NCBI RefSeq assembly: GCF_000243095.1
Contig: NZ_AHJE01000007.1
Coordinates: forward strand, 26,515-90,514
Direction: 5' to 3'
Origin: Cupriavidus basilensis OR16
GTDB lineage: Bacteria; Pseudomonadota; Gammaproteobacteria; Burkholderiales; Burkholderiaceae
Length of the DNA: 64,000 nucleotides
Positions within the stretch are counted from its first letter, which is position 1. Every line of letters begins with the position of its first letter. Made by a program: the position numbers and the translations under genes. The notes under the pieces were generated by a model, which saw only the letters and a list, made by a program, of their open reading frames with translations, was not told the origin of the DNA and ran no database searches. Shown here piece after piece: positions 1 to 8,127 of this stretch.

Positions 1-190
1 GGCCACCGGCCCCCACCTGCACTACGAGTTCCGCGTCAACGATGTGCCGCTGAACCCGCTGGCCATCGCGGCGCTCGACACGCCCGCGCTGTCGGGCCCG
101 GCGCGCCAGCAGTTCCTGAGCTATACCAGCGAGATGCTCAGCCGCATCAACGCGCTGCGTACCTACAACGTGGCTTCGGCCAGCAATTGA
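1..190 (+). CDS. M23 family metallopeptidase, C-terminal end (partial)
   Basis: This is the 3' end of a gene that starts outside the window. Read from base 2 it gives 62 residues ending at TGA 188-190. The motif [11 protein letters not shown] near its start is the HxH zinc-binding corner of the M23 (LytM) endopeptidase fold; the tail after it has no further motif. M23 enzymes cut peptide cross-links in periplasmic peptidoglycan or, when degenerate, activate amidases. The stop lies 19 bases before anmK, so co-transcription is likely and both genes would concern cell-wall turnover. The signal peptide and any LysM or OapA region are out of view, so the subfamily cannot be named. Confidence 0.85.
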   Translation, partial: ATGPHLHYEFRVNDVPLNPLAIAALDTPALSGPARQQFLSYTSEMLSRINALRTYNVASASN

Positions 191-209
191 TCGAGCCCGA
201 GCGGCCAGC

Positions 210-1352
210 ATGCAAACTTCGTCCCCAGACTGCTTCATCGGCATCATGTCCGGCACCAGCATGGACGGCGCGGACGGCGTGCTGGTCGATTTCTCGGGGC
301 CGCGTCCCGCGGTGCTGGCGGCGGCCTTCCAGCCCTTCCCGGCCGAACTGCGCGATGCGTTCGCAGCGCTGCAGCAGCCCGGCGACGATGAAATCCACCG
401 TGAGGCGCTAGCGGCCAATGGGCTGGCGCGCGTCTATGCGGCTTGCGTGGCGGCCCTGCTGCGCGATGCCGGGAAGGCGCCGCACGCCATCGCCGCAATC
501 GGCGCGCATGGCCAGACCGTACGCCATCGGCCCGGCTTGTACGATGGCACCGGCTATACCCGCCAGAGCCAGCAACCCGCGCTGCTGGCAGAGTTGACGG
601 GCATCGACGTGGTGGCGGATTTCCGCAGCCGCGACGTGGCGGCCGGCGGCCAGGGCGCGCCCTTGGTGCCGGCCCTGCACCAGGCGCTGTTCGGCGACGC
701 CGCCCAGACGCGGGTGGCCTGCAATATCGGCGGAATCTCCAATATCAGCGTGCTGCCCGCCACCAGCGAAGGCGGCGCGGCGCGGCCGGTCACCGGCTTC
801 GACTGCGGCCCGGGCAACGTGCTGCTCGATGACTGGATCGGCCGGCATCGCGGCCTGGCCTACGACGCCGATGGTGCCTGGGGCGCCAGCGGCAAGGTCG
901 ACCAGGCGCTGCTGGCACGCCTCCTGGCCGAGCCTTATTTCAGCCTGGCCCCGCCCAAGAGCACGGGCCGCGACCTGTTCCATCCTGCCTGGCTGGAACA
1001 CCATCTCACCCAACTCGGGCAAGCGCTCGACCCCGCCGACGTGCAGGCCACGCTGGCCGCGCTGACCGCCGAGGCCATCGCCCGCGATATCCGCCTGCAC
1101 GCGCCCGACGCGGCGCGGCTGATCGTGTGCGGCGGCGGCGCCCGCAACGGCCTGGTGATGGCGCTGCTGGCGCGTGCGTTGCCCGGCGTCACGGTGCAAA
1201 AATCGGACGACCTGGGCGTGCCGGTATCGCAGGTGGAGGGCATCGCCTTTGCCTGGCTGGCGCGCCAGATGCTGCGCAGGGCGCCGGGCAATGTACCCAC
1301 CGTGACCGGCGCGGCCGGCCCGCGCGTATTGGGTGCGCTCTACCCTCGGTAA
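210..1352 (+). CDS. anmK: anhydro-N-acetylmuramic acid kinase
   Basis: AnmK phosphorylates and hydrolyses 1,6-anhydro-MurNAc to MurNAc-6-phosphate in cytoplasmic recycling of peptidoglycan. The 380-residue product has the usual family length (about 370). The N-terminal nucleotide-binding signature [18 protein letters not shown] is at about residues 11-28, [15 protein letters not shown] near 197 and VCGGGARNG near 308, typical of the ASKHA fold of this family. ATG 210 follows the M23 peptidase stop by 19 bases, which supports a small cell-wall operon. The stop codon lies inside a perfect 15-bp tandem duplication (1341-1370). If the second copy is extra, the product is unchanged because the first TAA is in copy one. 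Confidence 0.96.
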   Translation: MQTSSPDCFIGIMSGTSMDGADGVLVDFSGPRPAVLAAAFQPFPAELRDAFAALQQPGDDEIHREALAANGLARVYAACVAALLRDAGKAPHAIAAIGAHGQTVRHRPGLYDGTGYTRQSQQPALLAELTGIDVVADFRSRDVAAGGQGAPLVPALHQALFGDAAQTRVACNIGGISNISVLPATSEGGAARPVTGFDCGPGNVLLDDWIGRHRGLAYDADGAWGASGKVDQALLARLLAEPYFSLAPPKSTGRDLFHPAWLEHHLTQLGQALDPADVQATLAALTAEAIARDIRLHAPDAARLIVCGGGARNGLVMALLARALPGVTVQKSDDLGVPVSQVEGIAFAWLARQMLRRAPGNVPTVTGAAGPRVLGALYPR

Positions 1353-1370
1353 CGATACCCTCGGTAACGA
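1341..1370. repeat. perfect 15-bp tandem duplication at the anmK stop codon
   Basis: Unit TACCCTCGGTAACGA occurs twice with no gap (1341-1355 and 1356-1370). The first copy holds the last codons and TAA of anmK; the second copy is downstream and harmless. It belongs to a set of short perfect tandem duplications found across this window. Confidence 0.95.
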
Positions 1371-1382
1371 AGCCTCGCCCCC

Positions 1383-2297
1383 TCACGCCGGCTCGGCGTG
1401 ACCTGCCTCGCAGACCCACTGGATAAATGCCTCGGCAACGGGCGAAGGCCGCATGGCTGGCGAACGCGCCAGCACCACGCGCTGCGGCGTCACGGCCTCG
1501 CGCAGCGGCAGGCAGACGATGGGCTGGCCGTCGTAGCTGTGGTCGCCCGCCGGGCGCGTGCATGACAGCGCCACGCCATAGCCGTGCGCCACCAGGCCGC
1601 GCTGCATTTCGAAGGTCTGTGTGTACTGGTGCAACTGGGGGCGCAAACCGTGCGCCCAGAACAGCGAGAGGAAGTACTCGCGTGTTTGCGCGATGTCTTC
1701 CAGGATCAGGCGTTCGCCGGCCAGATCCTTGAGGCTTACGCTTTGCTGGGCGGCCAGCCGATGGCCGCCCGGCAGCAGTGCATAGGGCTCCAGCCGCGCG
1801 AGTATCCAGCGTGCGATGCGCTGGTCGAAGCCGAGGTCGTAGGTCAGCGCCAGTTCCGCCTTGCCGGCAGTGAGCGTGCGATGCACCGTGGCGAGGTCGG
1901 CCTCGAACAACGTCACCGCAACATGCGGATGCAGCCGCCGGAAGCCCGCCAGCAGCCGCGGCGCAAAGTAGGCGCCAAGATCCTGGAAACACGCGAGAGA
2001 GAGTTGCCCGCTCAGGCCGCGTGACTCGGCCTGATCCGCGCCATCGCTTGCGAGGCCGGCCGCCAGCGCCAGGATGTCGCGGGCGCGCCCCAGCAGGCGC
2101 TGGCCCGCCGGTGTCAGCTCCAGCCCGCGGCTGACCTGGCGGCGAAACAGGGTCTCGCCCAGCGTTTGCTCCAGCTGCGCCACGGCCTGCGACACCGAGG
2201 GCTGGGATACGTGGCGTGCGCGCGCGGCCGCGCTGATGCTACCGTGCTCGGCGGCGGCGACGAAGTACTCGAGCTGGCGAAAAGAGAATCCAATCAT
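1383..2297 (-). CDS. LysR-family transcriptional regulator
   Basis: A 304-residue LysR-type regulator of standard length. The winged helix-turn-helix is at residues 5-65 (FRQLEYFVAAAEHGSISAAA, then SQPSVSQAVAQLEQTLG), followed by a periplasmic-binding-protein-like effector domain. It is transcribed away from the phytanoyl-CoA dioxygenase-like gene at 2390, and the gap between them holds a strong inverted repeat (2299-2324) that begins at the start codon. By the usual LysR pattern it probably represses itself and activates the dioxygenase; this is inference. The effector is unknown. Confidence 0.92.
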   Translation of the reverse strand: MIGFSFRQLEYFVAAAEHGSISAAARARHVSQPSVSQAVAQLEQTLGETLFRRQVSRGLELTPAGQRLLGRARDILALAAGLASDGADQAESRGLSGQLSLACFQDLGAYFAPRLLAGFRRLHPHVAVTLFEADLATVHRTLTAGKAELALTYDLGFDQRIARWILARLEPYALLPGGHRLAAQQSVSLKDLAGERLILEDIAQTREYFLSLFWAHGLRPQLHQYTQTFEMQRGLVAHGYGVALSCTRPAGDHSYDGQPIVCLPLREAVTPQRVVLARSPAMRPSPVAEAFIQWVCEAGHAEPA

Positions 2298-2298
2298 G

Positions 2299-2324
2299 AT
2301 TTCCTATACTACAGCATAGGAAAT
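2299..2324. promoter_or_regulatory. inverted repeat in LysR/dioxygenase divergent region, probable LysR operator
   Basis: Perfect 9-bp arms ATTTCCTAT and ATAGGAAAT separated by 8 bases sit between the divergent starts. A further half-site TTTCCTATT is at 2332-2340. The spacing resembles the T-N11-A LysR box. The position at the LysR start codon suits autoregulation. Confidence 0.7.
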
Positions 2325-2389
2325 ATATTCTTTTCCTATTGATGCCCTGCCCCGATACTCGTCCCAAACCAGCCATCAACGGGACCCCC

Positions 2390-3187
2390 ATGCACATCAC
2401 CGCAACCGATATCGAGACCTACCAGCGCGACGGTGCCCTGGTATTGCGGGGCGCCTTCGCCGATTGGGTGACGCCGCTGCGCGAAGGATTCGAGCAGAAT
2501 CTCGCGGAGCCCGGCCCCTTTGCCATCGAGAACGTAGGCAACGGCGAACGCGGGCGCTTCTTCGAGGATTACTGCAACTGGGAACGCATTGCGCCGTTCG
2601 CCGATTTCATCCGGCGCTCGCCGGCCGCCGCCATCGCCGGCCATATCATGCAGGCCGAGGCCGTGCAGGTGTTCCACGAGCACATCCTGGTCAAGGAACC
2701 CGGCACGGCAAAGCCCACGCCGTGGCACCAGGACCTGCCCTACTACTGCGTGGATGGCCTGCAGACCGCGAGCTACTGGATACCGCTGGACCCGGTCACC
2801 ACGGCCAATACCCTGCGCGTGGTGCTGGGCTCGCACCGCTGGCCCAAGCTGGTGCGGCCCAAGCGCTGGGCCAGCAACGAGAATTTCTATGCCGGCAGCG
2901 ACCAGTTCATGGAGATGCCGGACGTGGACGACGGCAGCCATGCGATTCTCATGCCCGAACTGGAGCCGGGAGATGCCGTGGTGTTCGACTTCCGCACCGT
3001 GCATGGTGCCGCGGGCAACACCGGCGCGGGACGGCGCCGGGCCTTCTCGGCGCGCTTCCTGGGCGACGACGTGCGCTACCTGGAGCGGCCGGGGCGCACC
3101 TCGCCGCCGTTCCCCGGGATCGGGCTGGCCAGCGGCGAGCGGATGCGCGAAGACCGGTTTCCGGTGGTCTGGCGCCGGGCGCCGTGA
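2390..3187 (+). CDS. phytanoyl-CoA dioxygenase (PhyH) family protein
   Basis: A 265-residue Fe(II)/2-oxoglutarate-type oxygenase. The iron triad is visible as PWHQDLPYY (His and Asp of HxD) in the middle and FDFRTVHGAAGN near the C terminus (distal His), with an Arg-rich stretch (RRRAFSARF) for the co-substrate. I start at ATG 2390 (MHITATDIETYQRDG), because PhyH proteins usually begin just before the 'I..Y.RDG' helix and GGGA stands 5 bases upstream; TTG 2339 and ATG 2342 are in frame. It is divergent from a LysR gene that probably controls it. The substrate is unknown: members act on fatty acyl-CoAs, antibiotics and small metabolites. A bidirectional terminator follows. Confidence 0.85.
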   Translation: MHITATDIETYQRDGALVLRGAFADWVTPLREGFEQNLAEPGPFAIENVGNGERGRFFEDYCNWERIAPFADFIRRSPAAAIAGHIMQAEAVQVFHEHILVKEPGTAKPTPWHQDLPYYCVDGLQTASYWIPLDPVTTANTLRVVLGSHRWPKLVRPKRWASNENFYAGSDQFMEMPDVDDGSHAILMPELEPGDAVVFDFRTVHGAAGNTGAGRRRAFSARFLGDDVRYLERPGRTSPPFPGIGLASGERMREDRFPVVWRRAP

Positions 3188-3208
3188 GCCTGGCTCACCC
3201 GCAGACGA

Positions 3209-3241
3209 CAAAAAAAAAGCGCACCGAAGTGCGCTTTTTTT
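3209..3241. terminator. bidirectional Rho-independent terminator
   Basis: Stem GCGCAC/GTGCGC with loop CGAA, flanked by an A-run on the left and a T-run on the right, so it can stop transcription from both sides. It lies between the convergent dioxygenase gene and erpA. Confidence 0.92.
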
Positions 3242-3254
3242 ACTGCCGCGTGAA

Positions 3255-3274
3255 GGCGCCGGAAGGCGCCGGAA
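3255..3274. repeat. perfect 10-bp tandem duplication
   Basis: GGCGCCGGAA occurs twice in tandem in the intergenic space just before the erpA stop. GC-rich and possibly fortuitous, but of the same kind as the longer duplications elsewhere in the window. Confidence 0.8.
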
Positions 3275-3295
3275 TCCGCGGCGCTCCTGCGAGCC

Positions 3296-3664
3296 TTACA
3301 CCGAGAACGAAGAGCCGCAACCGCAGGTGGTGCTTGCGTTGGGGTTCTTGATCACGAACTGTGCGCCGTTGATGTCTTCCTTGTAATCGATCTCGGCACC
3401 CACCAGATACTGGTAGCTCATCGAGTCGATCAGCAACTTGACGCCATTCTTGTCCAGCGTGGTGTCGTCCTCGTTCACCTCTTCATCGAAGGTGAAGCCA
3501 TACTGGAAGCCGGAACAGCCGCCGCCCTGCACAAACACGCGCAGTTTCAGCTCGGCATTGCCCTCTTCCTCGATCAACTGCTTGACCTTGTCGGCAGCGC
3601 TGTCAGTAAAGACGAACGGGGCCGGCATCTCGTCGGTGACGGGTGCCTCTGCGACTGCGTTCAT
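3296..3664 (-). CDS. erpA: iron-sulfur cluster insertion protein ErpA
   Basis: A-type Fe-S carrier of 122 residues that delivers clusters to apo-proteins in the cytosol. The three family cysteines are present: one in [15 protein letters not shown] in the middle, and two in the C-terminal CGCGSSFSV. The long N-terminal extension ([16 protein letters not shown]) is usual for betaproteobacterial ErpA. ATG 3664 is preceded by AGGAGAAC, a good ribosome-binding site. The gene is alone between a terminator and the bactofilin gene; its position near rplM-rpsI is common in Cupriavidus and Ralstonia. Confidence 0.95.
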   Translation of the reverse strand: MNAVAEAPVTDEMPAPFVFTDSAADKVKQLIEEEGNAELKLRVFVQGGGCSGFQYGFTFDEEVNEDDTTLDKNGVKLLIDSMSYQYLVGAEIDYKEDINGAQFVIKNPNASTTCGCGSSFSV

Positions 3665-3774
3665 GGGGTTCTCCTATGTAGATACGCCTGTATTTTAAGC
3701 GCTCCGGGAAGATCGTGCCGAAACCCCGTGAATTCAAGGGGTTCTGTTGGTGCAACCAGGCCACAAGCGCCGTA

Positions 3775-4188
3775 TCAGGCGGATTCCTGCGCACCCGATG
3801 CGAGTAACAGGTTGGGCAGCGCCTTAGGCTCCGTGCCGCCGAGCGGTACCAGGCGGCCTTCCACCAACGCGCCCTGGTGCATTTCCAGCGCGGCGTAGTG
3901 CACCTCGCCCTGCACGCGGGCATGCGGTTGCAGCTCCAGCAGCTCGGTCGCGTGCACCGGCCCGGTGACGGTGCCATTGAGGATCAGGTGCCCGACCCGC
4001 ACTTCGCCCTCGACCACACCTTTTTCGCTGATGACCAGCATGCTCGCCTGGTCGGCAGCCGCCGTCACGTTACCGCGTACCCGGCCGTCCAGGCGCAAGC
4101 CGCCCGAAAACGTCAGGTCGCCCTGGATCACGCTGTGCTGGCCGATCAGGGTATCGATCGACAGGCCCTTCTTCTTGGAAAACAACAT
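3775..4188 (-). CDS. bactofilin (polymer-forming cytoskeletal protein)
   Basis: A 137-residue bactofilin. Bactofilins form nucleotide-independent filaments under the membrane that organise cell-wall synthesis or polarity. After a basic N terminus (MLFSKKKGLS) the protein shows the regular beta-helix repeat of the DUF583 core: short Val/Gly-rich rungs such as LRLDGRVRGNVTA, GVVEGEVRVGHLILNG and ARVQGEVHYAALEMHQG. AAAAAAGGGAC stands just before ATG 4188. The upstream gene is a decayed DUF6776 remnant that would normally be its operon partner. Confidence 0.93.
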   Translation of the reverse strand: MLFSKKKGLSIDTLIGQHSVIQGDLTFSGGLRLDGRVRGNVTAAADQASMLVISEKGVVEGEVRVGHLILNGTVTGPVHATELLELQPHARVQGEVHYAALEMHQGALVEGRLVPLGGTEPKALPNLLLASGAQESA

Positions 4189-4222
4189 AGGTCCCTTTTT
4201 TCGTTGCTGGCCCAGCGCAGCC

Positions 4223-4560
4223 CTACGGCATAGCCGTCTGGGTCGCGCGCAACTGACCGTTTTGCAAAATTCGTACCGTGCCTGCTCGCACCGTGGCGCC
4301 AGCAGGCAGCGCGAAGGTGCCTTCGATCCGCTGATCGTGCGTGACCCGCAGGCCAGGCAGCGGCCCCGCGCCGCTTTCGGGAAGGCTCGATGTGACCGGC
4401 TTGCCGTCCCGCATCAGCGATGCGACCAACTGTAACTCCGATGTATTACTGCTGGCGGGCAGCGGGCCCTCGAAAAAGGCCAGGTCCTCCTTGAGTTGAG
4501 CGACCTCGCCGTGGCGCCGGCAGGCTGGCACGGTGCGGGTCAGCTGGCCAGTGCAGCATG
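4223..4560 (-). pseudogene. DUF6776-like gene remnant (5' end lost, internal deletion)
   Basis: Only parts of this family can be read. From the left end of the coding sense come a degraded coiled-coil piece (QLTRTVPACRRHGEVAQLKE), the conserved DLAFFEGPLPASSNTS, then directly LQLVASLMRDGKP and the C-terminal RIEGTFALPAGATVRAGTVR. From memory of the family, about 30-35 residues (RYRLLVMQGG-like) normally stand between SSNTS and LQLVASL, and an N-terminal membrane helix plus coiled coil should precede. Both are missing. Upstream the open frame runs into the rpsI terminator, so no credible start exists. I infer a dead gene; a rearranged assembly is the alternative. Confidence 0.7.
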
Positions 4561-4679
4561 CTCGGGTTCTCCGGGCGGCAGGAGCAGGGATTGTAGCCGG
4601 GGAGACGCAAAGTATTTGTAAAACGTGGTTAATGCCTGCCATTGCGCACCATTGCACGCGTCTTCGCGGGTGCTGCCGG

Positions 4680-4717
4680 CAAAAAAAAACCGCACGGCGA
4701 ACCGTGCGGTTTTTTTG
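4680..4717. terminator. bidirectional Rho-independent terminator after rpsI
   Basis: Stem ACCGCACGG/CCGTGCGGT with loop CGAA, with an A-run before it and a T-run after it. It lies 40 bases beyond the rpsI stop and ends the rplM-rpsI operon. Confidence 0.93.
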
Positions 4718-4756
4718 CGCGGCCAGATCCGGCGAACCGGACCTGCCGAACACACA

Positions 4757-5149
4757 TCAACGCTTCGAGAATTGCTTCCGACGACGCGCCTTGTGGAAAC
4801 CGACCTTCTTACGTTCCACTTCACGCGCATCGCGCGTGACGAAACCGGCCTTGGACAGCGACGGCTTCAGGGTGGCATCGTAGTCGATCAGTGCACGGGT
4901 GATGCCGTGGCGCACTGCGCCGGCTTGACCCGTTTCACCGCCGCCAGTCACGTTGACCTTGATATCGAAGGTCTGTGCGTTGGCGGTCAGTTCGAGCGGC
5001 TGGCGCACGATCATCAGCGAGGTTTCGCGAGCGAAATACTCATTGATGGGCTTGCCATTGACGATGATATCGCCCTTGCCCGACTTGATGAAGACCCGTG
5101 CCACTGCGCTCTTGCGGCGGCCAGTACCGTAATTCCAATTTCCGATCAT
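4757..5149 (-). CDS. rpsI: 30S ribosomal protein S9
   Basis: S9 of 130 residues, standard length. The start [18 protein letters not shown] and the basic C-terminal tail [18 protein letters not shown], which reaches the tRNA in the P site, are diagnostic. It starts 11 bases after the rplM stop, so the two are co-transcribed as in most bacteria. The terminator at 4680-4717 closes the operon. Confidence 0.99.
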   Translation of the reverse strand: MIGNWNYGTGRRKSAVARVFIKSGKGDIIVNGKPINEYFARETSLMIVRQPLELTANAQTFDIKVNVTGGGETGQAGAVRHGITRALIDYDATLKPSLSKAGFVTRDAREVERKKVGFHKARRRKQFSKR

Positions 5150-5160
5150 GGATGGCCCCC

Positions 5161-5589
5161 TTAGATTTCCAGCGCTTTAGGCTGCTGCGCTTCATGCGGA
5201 TGCTCGGCTTCGGCGTAAACCTTCAGCTTCTTGATCATCGCATAGCCCAGCGGGCCCTTCGGCAACATGCCCTTCACAGCTTTTTCCAGGGCGCGGCCCG
5301 GGAAACGTTGCTGCATCTTACCGAACGTAGTTTCGTAAATGCCGCCCGGGTAACCCGAGTGACGATAGTACTTCTTGTCGGTTTCTTTGGTACCCGTGAC
5401 ACGCAGTTTGCCTGCGTTGACGATGATGATGTAATCACCCGTGTCGACGTGCGGAGTAAACTCCGGCTTGTGCTTGCCGCGCAGTCGGCGTGCCACTTCG
5501 CTGGCAACACGGCCGAGGACTTTGTCCGTCGCGTCAATCACGTACCAGTCGCGCTTAACCTCTGCAGGCTTTGCGGAAAAGGTCTTCAT
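5161..5589 (-). CDS. rplM: 50S ribosomal protein L13
   Basis: L13 of 142 residues, one of the first proteins to join the 23S rRNA. Family landmarks are [20 protein letters not shown] at the N terminus, [20 protein letters not shown] and HSGYPGGI in the middle, and [16 protein letters not shown] near the end. It is the first gene of the rplM-rpsI operon. A sigma-70 promoter candidate lies 140 bases upstream (5729-5757), giving a leader of about 130 nt. Confidence 0.99.
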   Translation of the reverse strand: MKTFSAKPAEVKRDWYVIDATDKVLGRVASEVARRLRGKHKPEFTPHVDTGDYIIIVNAGKLRVTGTKETDKKYYRHSGYPGGIYETTFGKMQQRFPGRALEKAVKGMLPKGPLGYAMIKKLKVYAEAEHPHEAQQPKALEI

Positions 5590-5728
5590 GATTTTTCCTG
5601 AGACTTGTAGAACCTGCCCGAAACATTGACTTTACGTCGTCGGCCGACCCTTAGGATCTGACCTTCCTGCTTGTATGTGCAGGCTCTCCCTGAATTCCTT
5701 CCCGCGGGCATGACGGAAAAGCCCACGA

Positions 5729-5757
5729 GTATACTGCGGACTACGGCCTGAGCACAA
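5729..5757 (-). promoter_or_regulatory. probable sigma-70 promoter of rplM-rpsI
   Basis: On the minus strand TTGTGC and TATACT are separated by 18 bases. The -10 box matches TATAAT at five of six positions. The start point would fall near 5722, about 130 nt before rplM. Confidence 0.6.
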
Positions 5758-5889
5758 GGAAAGTTGGGGAATAACGCCAAGATGGTGCCCCGCCGTGTGC
5801 TGCTCGCTAACCAGAACCGCAGGTGCGGGTGCGAAAGTACGCTATGAGACACATCACAGCTGAGAGCGCAGTTGGCCGGGCAGGCGCAA

Positions 5890-5921
5890 TAAAAAAAACC
5901 CAAGCTATTGAGCTTGGGTTT
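5890..5921 (-). terminator. Rho-independent terminator of the candidate small RNA
   Basis: Stem AAACCCAAGCT/AGCTTGGGTTT, 11 bp perfect, loop ATTG. The run of eight A on the plus strand gives the U-tract on the minus strand. It points leftwards, but no protein gene on that strand lies within the preceding kilobase. Confidence 0.92.
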
Positions 5922-6058
5922 GAATCCACCAAAGGAGGAGGGTGGAGGAGACACCGGGAGATCGACGGGGCTGGGTCGCGGTGCGGACCGGCGAATGTGG
6001 CTGAAGCCATCCGATTCGCTTTCGCACTCTGCGCCGTGTTGTGCGCCGTCGTTCAATG
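5890..6058 (-). ncRNA. candidate small RNA with anti-Shine-Dalgarno CU-rich region
   Basis: A complete transcription unit is visible on the minus strand without a protein gene. A strong sigma-70 promoter (TTGCGC, 16-base spacer, TATAAT at 6065-6092) predicts a start near 6058. A perfect Rho-independent terminator ends it at about 5890. The RNA would be about 170 nt. Just upstream of the terminator hairpin it contains CTCCTCCACCCTCCTCC, with three copies of CCTCC able to pair with ribosome-binding sites. Small RNAs with repeated CCUCC loops are known in alphaproteobacteria; I do not recognise this one. It cannot be the rplM leader, since the terminator separates them. Alternative: an attenuator. 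Confidence 0.6.
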
Positions 6059-6064
6059 ATTCAA

Positions 6065-6092
6065 ATTATACATGAGCGCCCTCCCAGCGCAA
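6065..6092 (-). promoter_or_regulatory. sigma-70 promoter of the candidate small RNA
   Basis: Minus-strand TTGCGC, 16 bases, then a perfect TATAAT. The strongest consensus promoter seen in this window. Confidence 0.7.
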
Positions 6093-6352
6093 GGAAATTT
6101 GCAGTGCGAAATGACATTCCGTATTGTAAAAAATCGTCAAAAGGCATTGGAGTGTTTTTTATACAATAAAATCAATCACTTAAGAGTTTATCTGGCTGTC
6201 ACAGCGCTGTCATCTTAGAAGAAAGCTTCAGTTTCCGGGAAAAGTGTCGAGTTACGACGCTTCCAGGCAAGTGGCCTATACTCAAAAAGCAAGCTTTGAA
6301 ATCGCGTGTTCATGATCGAATACGCACTCACTAGAACGCAGGATCGAACAAA

Positions 6353-6775
6353 ATGGAATGCAAAGTAACTTGGATGGGCGCCGACGGCATGAGCTTCGTG
6401 GCCGAGACGGGCAGTGGCCATATCGTGGCGATGGACGGTGCGCCCGAGGGCGGTGGCCACAACCTGGCCCCGCGTCCGATGGAAATGGTCCTGCTGGGTA
6501 CCGGCGGCTGCACTGCCTATGACGTGGTGCTGATCCTGAAGAAGGGCCGGCAGGATGTGCGCGGCTGCAGCGTCAAGCTGCAAGCGGAGCGCGCCAGCGA
6601 AGACCCGAAGGTGTTCACCAAGATCAACTTCCATTTCACGGTGACCGGACGGAACCTGAACCCAGGCTCGGTCGAACGGGCCATCCACCTGTCGCACGAC
6701 AAATATTGCTCGGCCTCGATCATGCTGGCCAAGACGGCGGAAATCACGCACACGGTGGAAATTGTAGAAGCGTAG
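6353..6775 (+). CDS. OsmC family peroxiredoxin-like protein
   Basis: OsmC-fold protein of 140 residues. These dimeric enzymes reduce organic hydroperoxides with a pair of cysteines. The two family cysteines are visible in LLGTGGCTAYDVVLILKK (mid-protein helix) and SHDKYCSASIML (near the C terminus). The sequence is closer to the YhfA branch than to Ohr, and in that branch the physiological substrate is not settled. The gene stands alone, between the small-RNA region and rnpB; a weak AGGATCG precedes ATG 6353. Confidence 0.93.
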   Translation: MECKVTWMGADGMSFVAETGSGHIVAMDGAPEGGGHNLAPRPMEMVLLGTGGCTAYDVVLILKKGRQDVRGCSVKLQAERASEDPKVFTKINFHFTVTGRNLNPGSVERAIHLSHDKYCSASIMLAKTAEITHTVEIVEA

Positions 6776-6859
6776 GCGCTAGCGCCTGGCCGGCCCCGGG
6801 GGAGCCAGCTGTGGCGCCCCCATGGGGAATGGGTGCGCGCCACACGAAAGAATCAGAAG

Positions 6860-7200
6860 CAAAGCAGGCCGATAAGCCGGATTCTGTGCGCACCGGCTTC
6901 CTTGCGGTTGCCGGCACGTGACAATCATTCCTCTAGGCCGGCCGTTACCGACCGGCTCAAGCTCCCTACCCGCAGGCTCAGCGGGCCGCCTCAATGCCTG
7001 CCTATTTGGGATTGCTCCAGGTGGAGGTTACCGCGTTTCACCCTTCCCATCAGGCGAACCCGATGGCAAGACTCGTCTCTGTGGCCCTATTCCGCACGTT
7101 GCCGTGGATGGCTATTAGCCAACACCCTGCCCTGTGGAGTCCGGACTTTCCTCCCCTTGCACCACAAGGGTGCAAGCAGCGATTGTCTGGCCTGCTTTGC
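6860..7200 (-). ncRNA. rnpB: RNase P RNA (type A)
   Basis: Catalytic RNA that matures the 5' ends of tRNAs. On the minus strand the transcript opens with AAAGCAGGCCAGACAATCGC and then shows the universal GAGGAAAGTCCGGACTCC (about 7132-7155). The closing region has the conserved ATAAGCCGGATTCTGT and ends with GGCCTGCTTT, which pairs with the 5' end as helix P1. The length of about 340 nt fits a betaproteobacterial type-A molecule. No coding frame over this stretch should be believed. No canonical promoter was resolved. Confidence 0.97.
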
Positions 7201-7240
7201 GGCCCGCAGTCTAACACCGTTGGCCATGAACCGGCCACCC

Positions 7241-8113
7241 TCATGCCGGCTGCGCGCGGCGCCCCCGGCGAAACACGGCGGTATCGGCGTAATAGGCCGG
7301 ATCGCGATTGCCTTCGCACCAGCCGGGTATGCCCAGCACCGGCAATGGCGCAAAGCGGGCGCTGTGCAGCTCGGCCGCCTCGAGCGAGGCGCACACCGCA
7401 TCGTCAAGCGAGCCGGGCAACGCGGCGCCGGCCGCCGGCGGGACCGCCAGTGGCCAAGCATGCGCGGTCAGGGCCTTGTAGGGCCGCACCAGCTTTTCCA
7501 GCAGGGCGTGGCCAAAAGGCACCACGCCGCAGCCGGCTGTGCCGTCGCCGCTGCCGGCGTGCTCGCTACCGTCCCAGGCATCCCGCCGCGCCAGGAACAG
7601 ATGCTCCCAGCCAAATCCTCGCAGCACCGACTCCAGACCGCTGTCGGCACTCAGGAACAAGATGGCGTTCTCGTCGAACAGGGTCGCGGCATCGCGCAGG
7701 CTGCCACGGCGGCCCTGCACGCCTGCCGCCGCGATGGCGCGGGCCTGCAGCCGGTTCAGCACACGCTTGGAACGAGGGAAATGCAGCCAGATCAGCGCAT
7801 TGAAGAAATCATGCAGGTTGTCGCGCGTTGGCACGGCGCCGGTGGCATGGATATGCGCCTCATAGGCCGTGCCCGCGGGCAGTTCGGCTTGCGCAACGAA
7901 GCGAAGCGGCACGCCGCGGGCGTTGCGCAGCCTGCGTTGCGCGGCCATTTCGCTGAGCACGGCGCGCAGGTCTGCGCCGCCGCGCAGCGCGCCGGCCAGC
8001 GCGGTGCCGATGGTGGCAAACGGCCGGAACCACGGCTGCGCCCAGTCGATCTGCGCCACCGCGCCGGCCAGCGCCAGCCGGACATGGCTTTCTGCTTGCA
8101 CTGCCGCTTCCAC
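7241..8113 (-). CDS. DUF3025 domain-containing protein
   Basis: A 290-residue protein that I recognise as DUF3025 from DWAQPWF near the start, HIHATGAVPTRDNLHDFFNAL in the middle, and DENAILFLSADSGLE and FGHALLEKLVRPYKALTAHA in the second half. The function is unknown. I start at GTG 8113, 14 bases after the original pyrC stop (8128-8130), because family members begin about 20 residues before DWAQPWF; the frame is open further upstream but overlaps pyrC. It follows pyrC in the same direction, probably as an operon. No signal peptide or membrane segment is visible. Confidence 0.8.
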   Translation of the reverse strand: MEAAVQAESHVRLALAGAVAQIDWAQPWFRPFATIGTALAGALRGGADLRAVLSEMAAQRRLRNARGVPLRFVAQAELPAGTAYEAHIHATGAVPTRDNLHDFFNALIWLHFPRSKRVLNRLQARAIAAAGVQGRRGSLRDAATLFDENAILFLSADSGLESVLRGFGWEHLFLARRDAWDGSEHAGSGDGTAGCGVVPFGHALLEKLVRPYKALTAHAWPLAVPPAAGAALPGSLDDAVCASLEAAELHSARFAPLPVLGIPGWCEGNRDPAYYADTAVFRRGRRAQPA

Positions 8114-8127
8114 TTCGCCAGCGCGGC

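Noticed and set aside
5890..6058. Considered as 6S RNA or an rplM leader
   Set aside because: No central bubble structure typical of 6S RNA could be drawn, and a strong terminator plus a separate promoter stand between it and rplM.
5823..6059. Plus-strand open frame of 78 codons across the small-RNA region
   Set aside because: No ribosome-binding site or family resemblance; it crosses the terminator hairpin.
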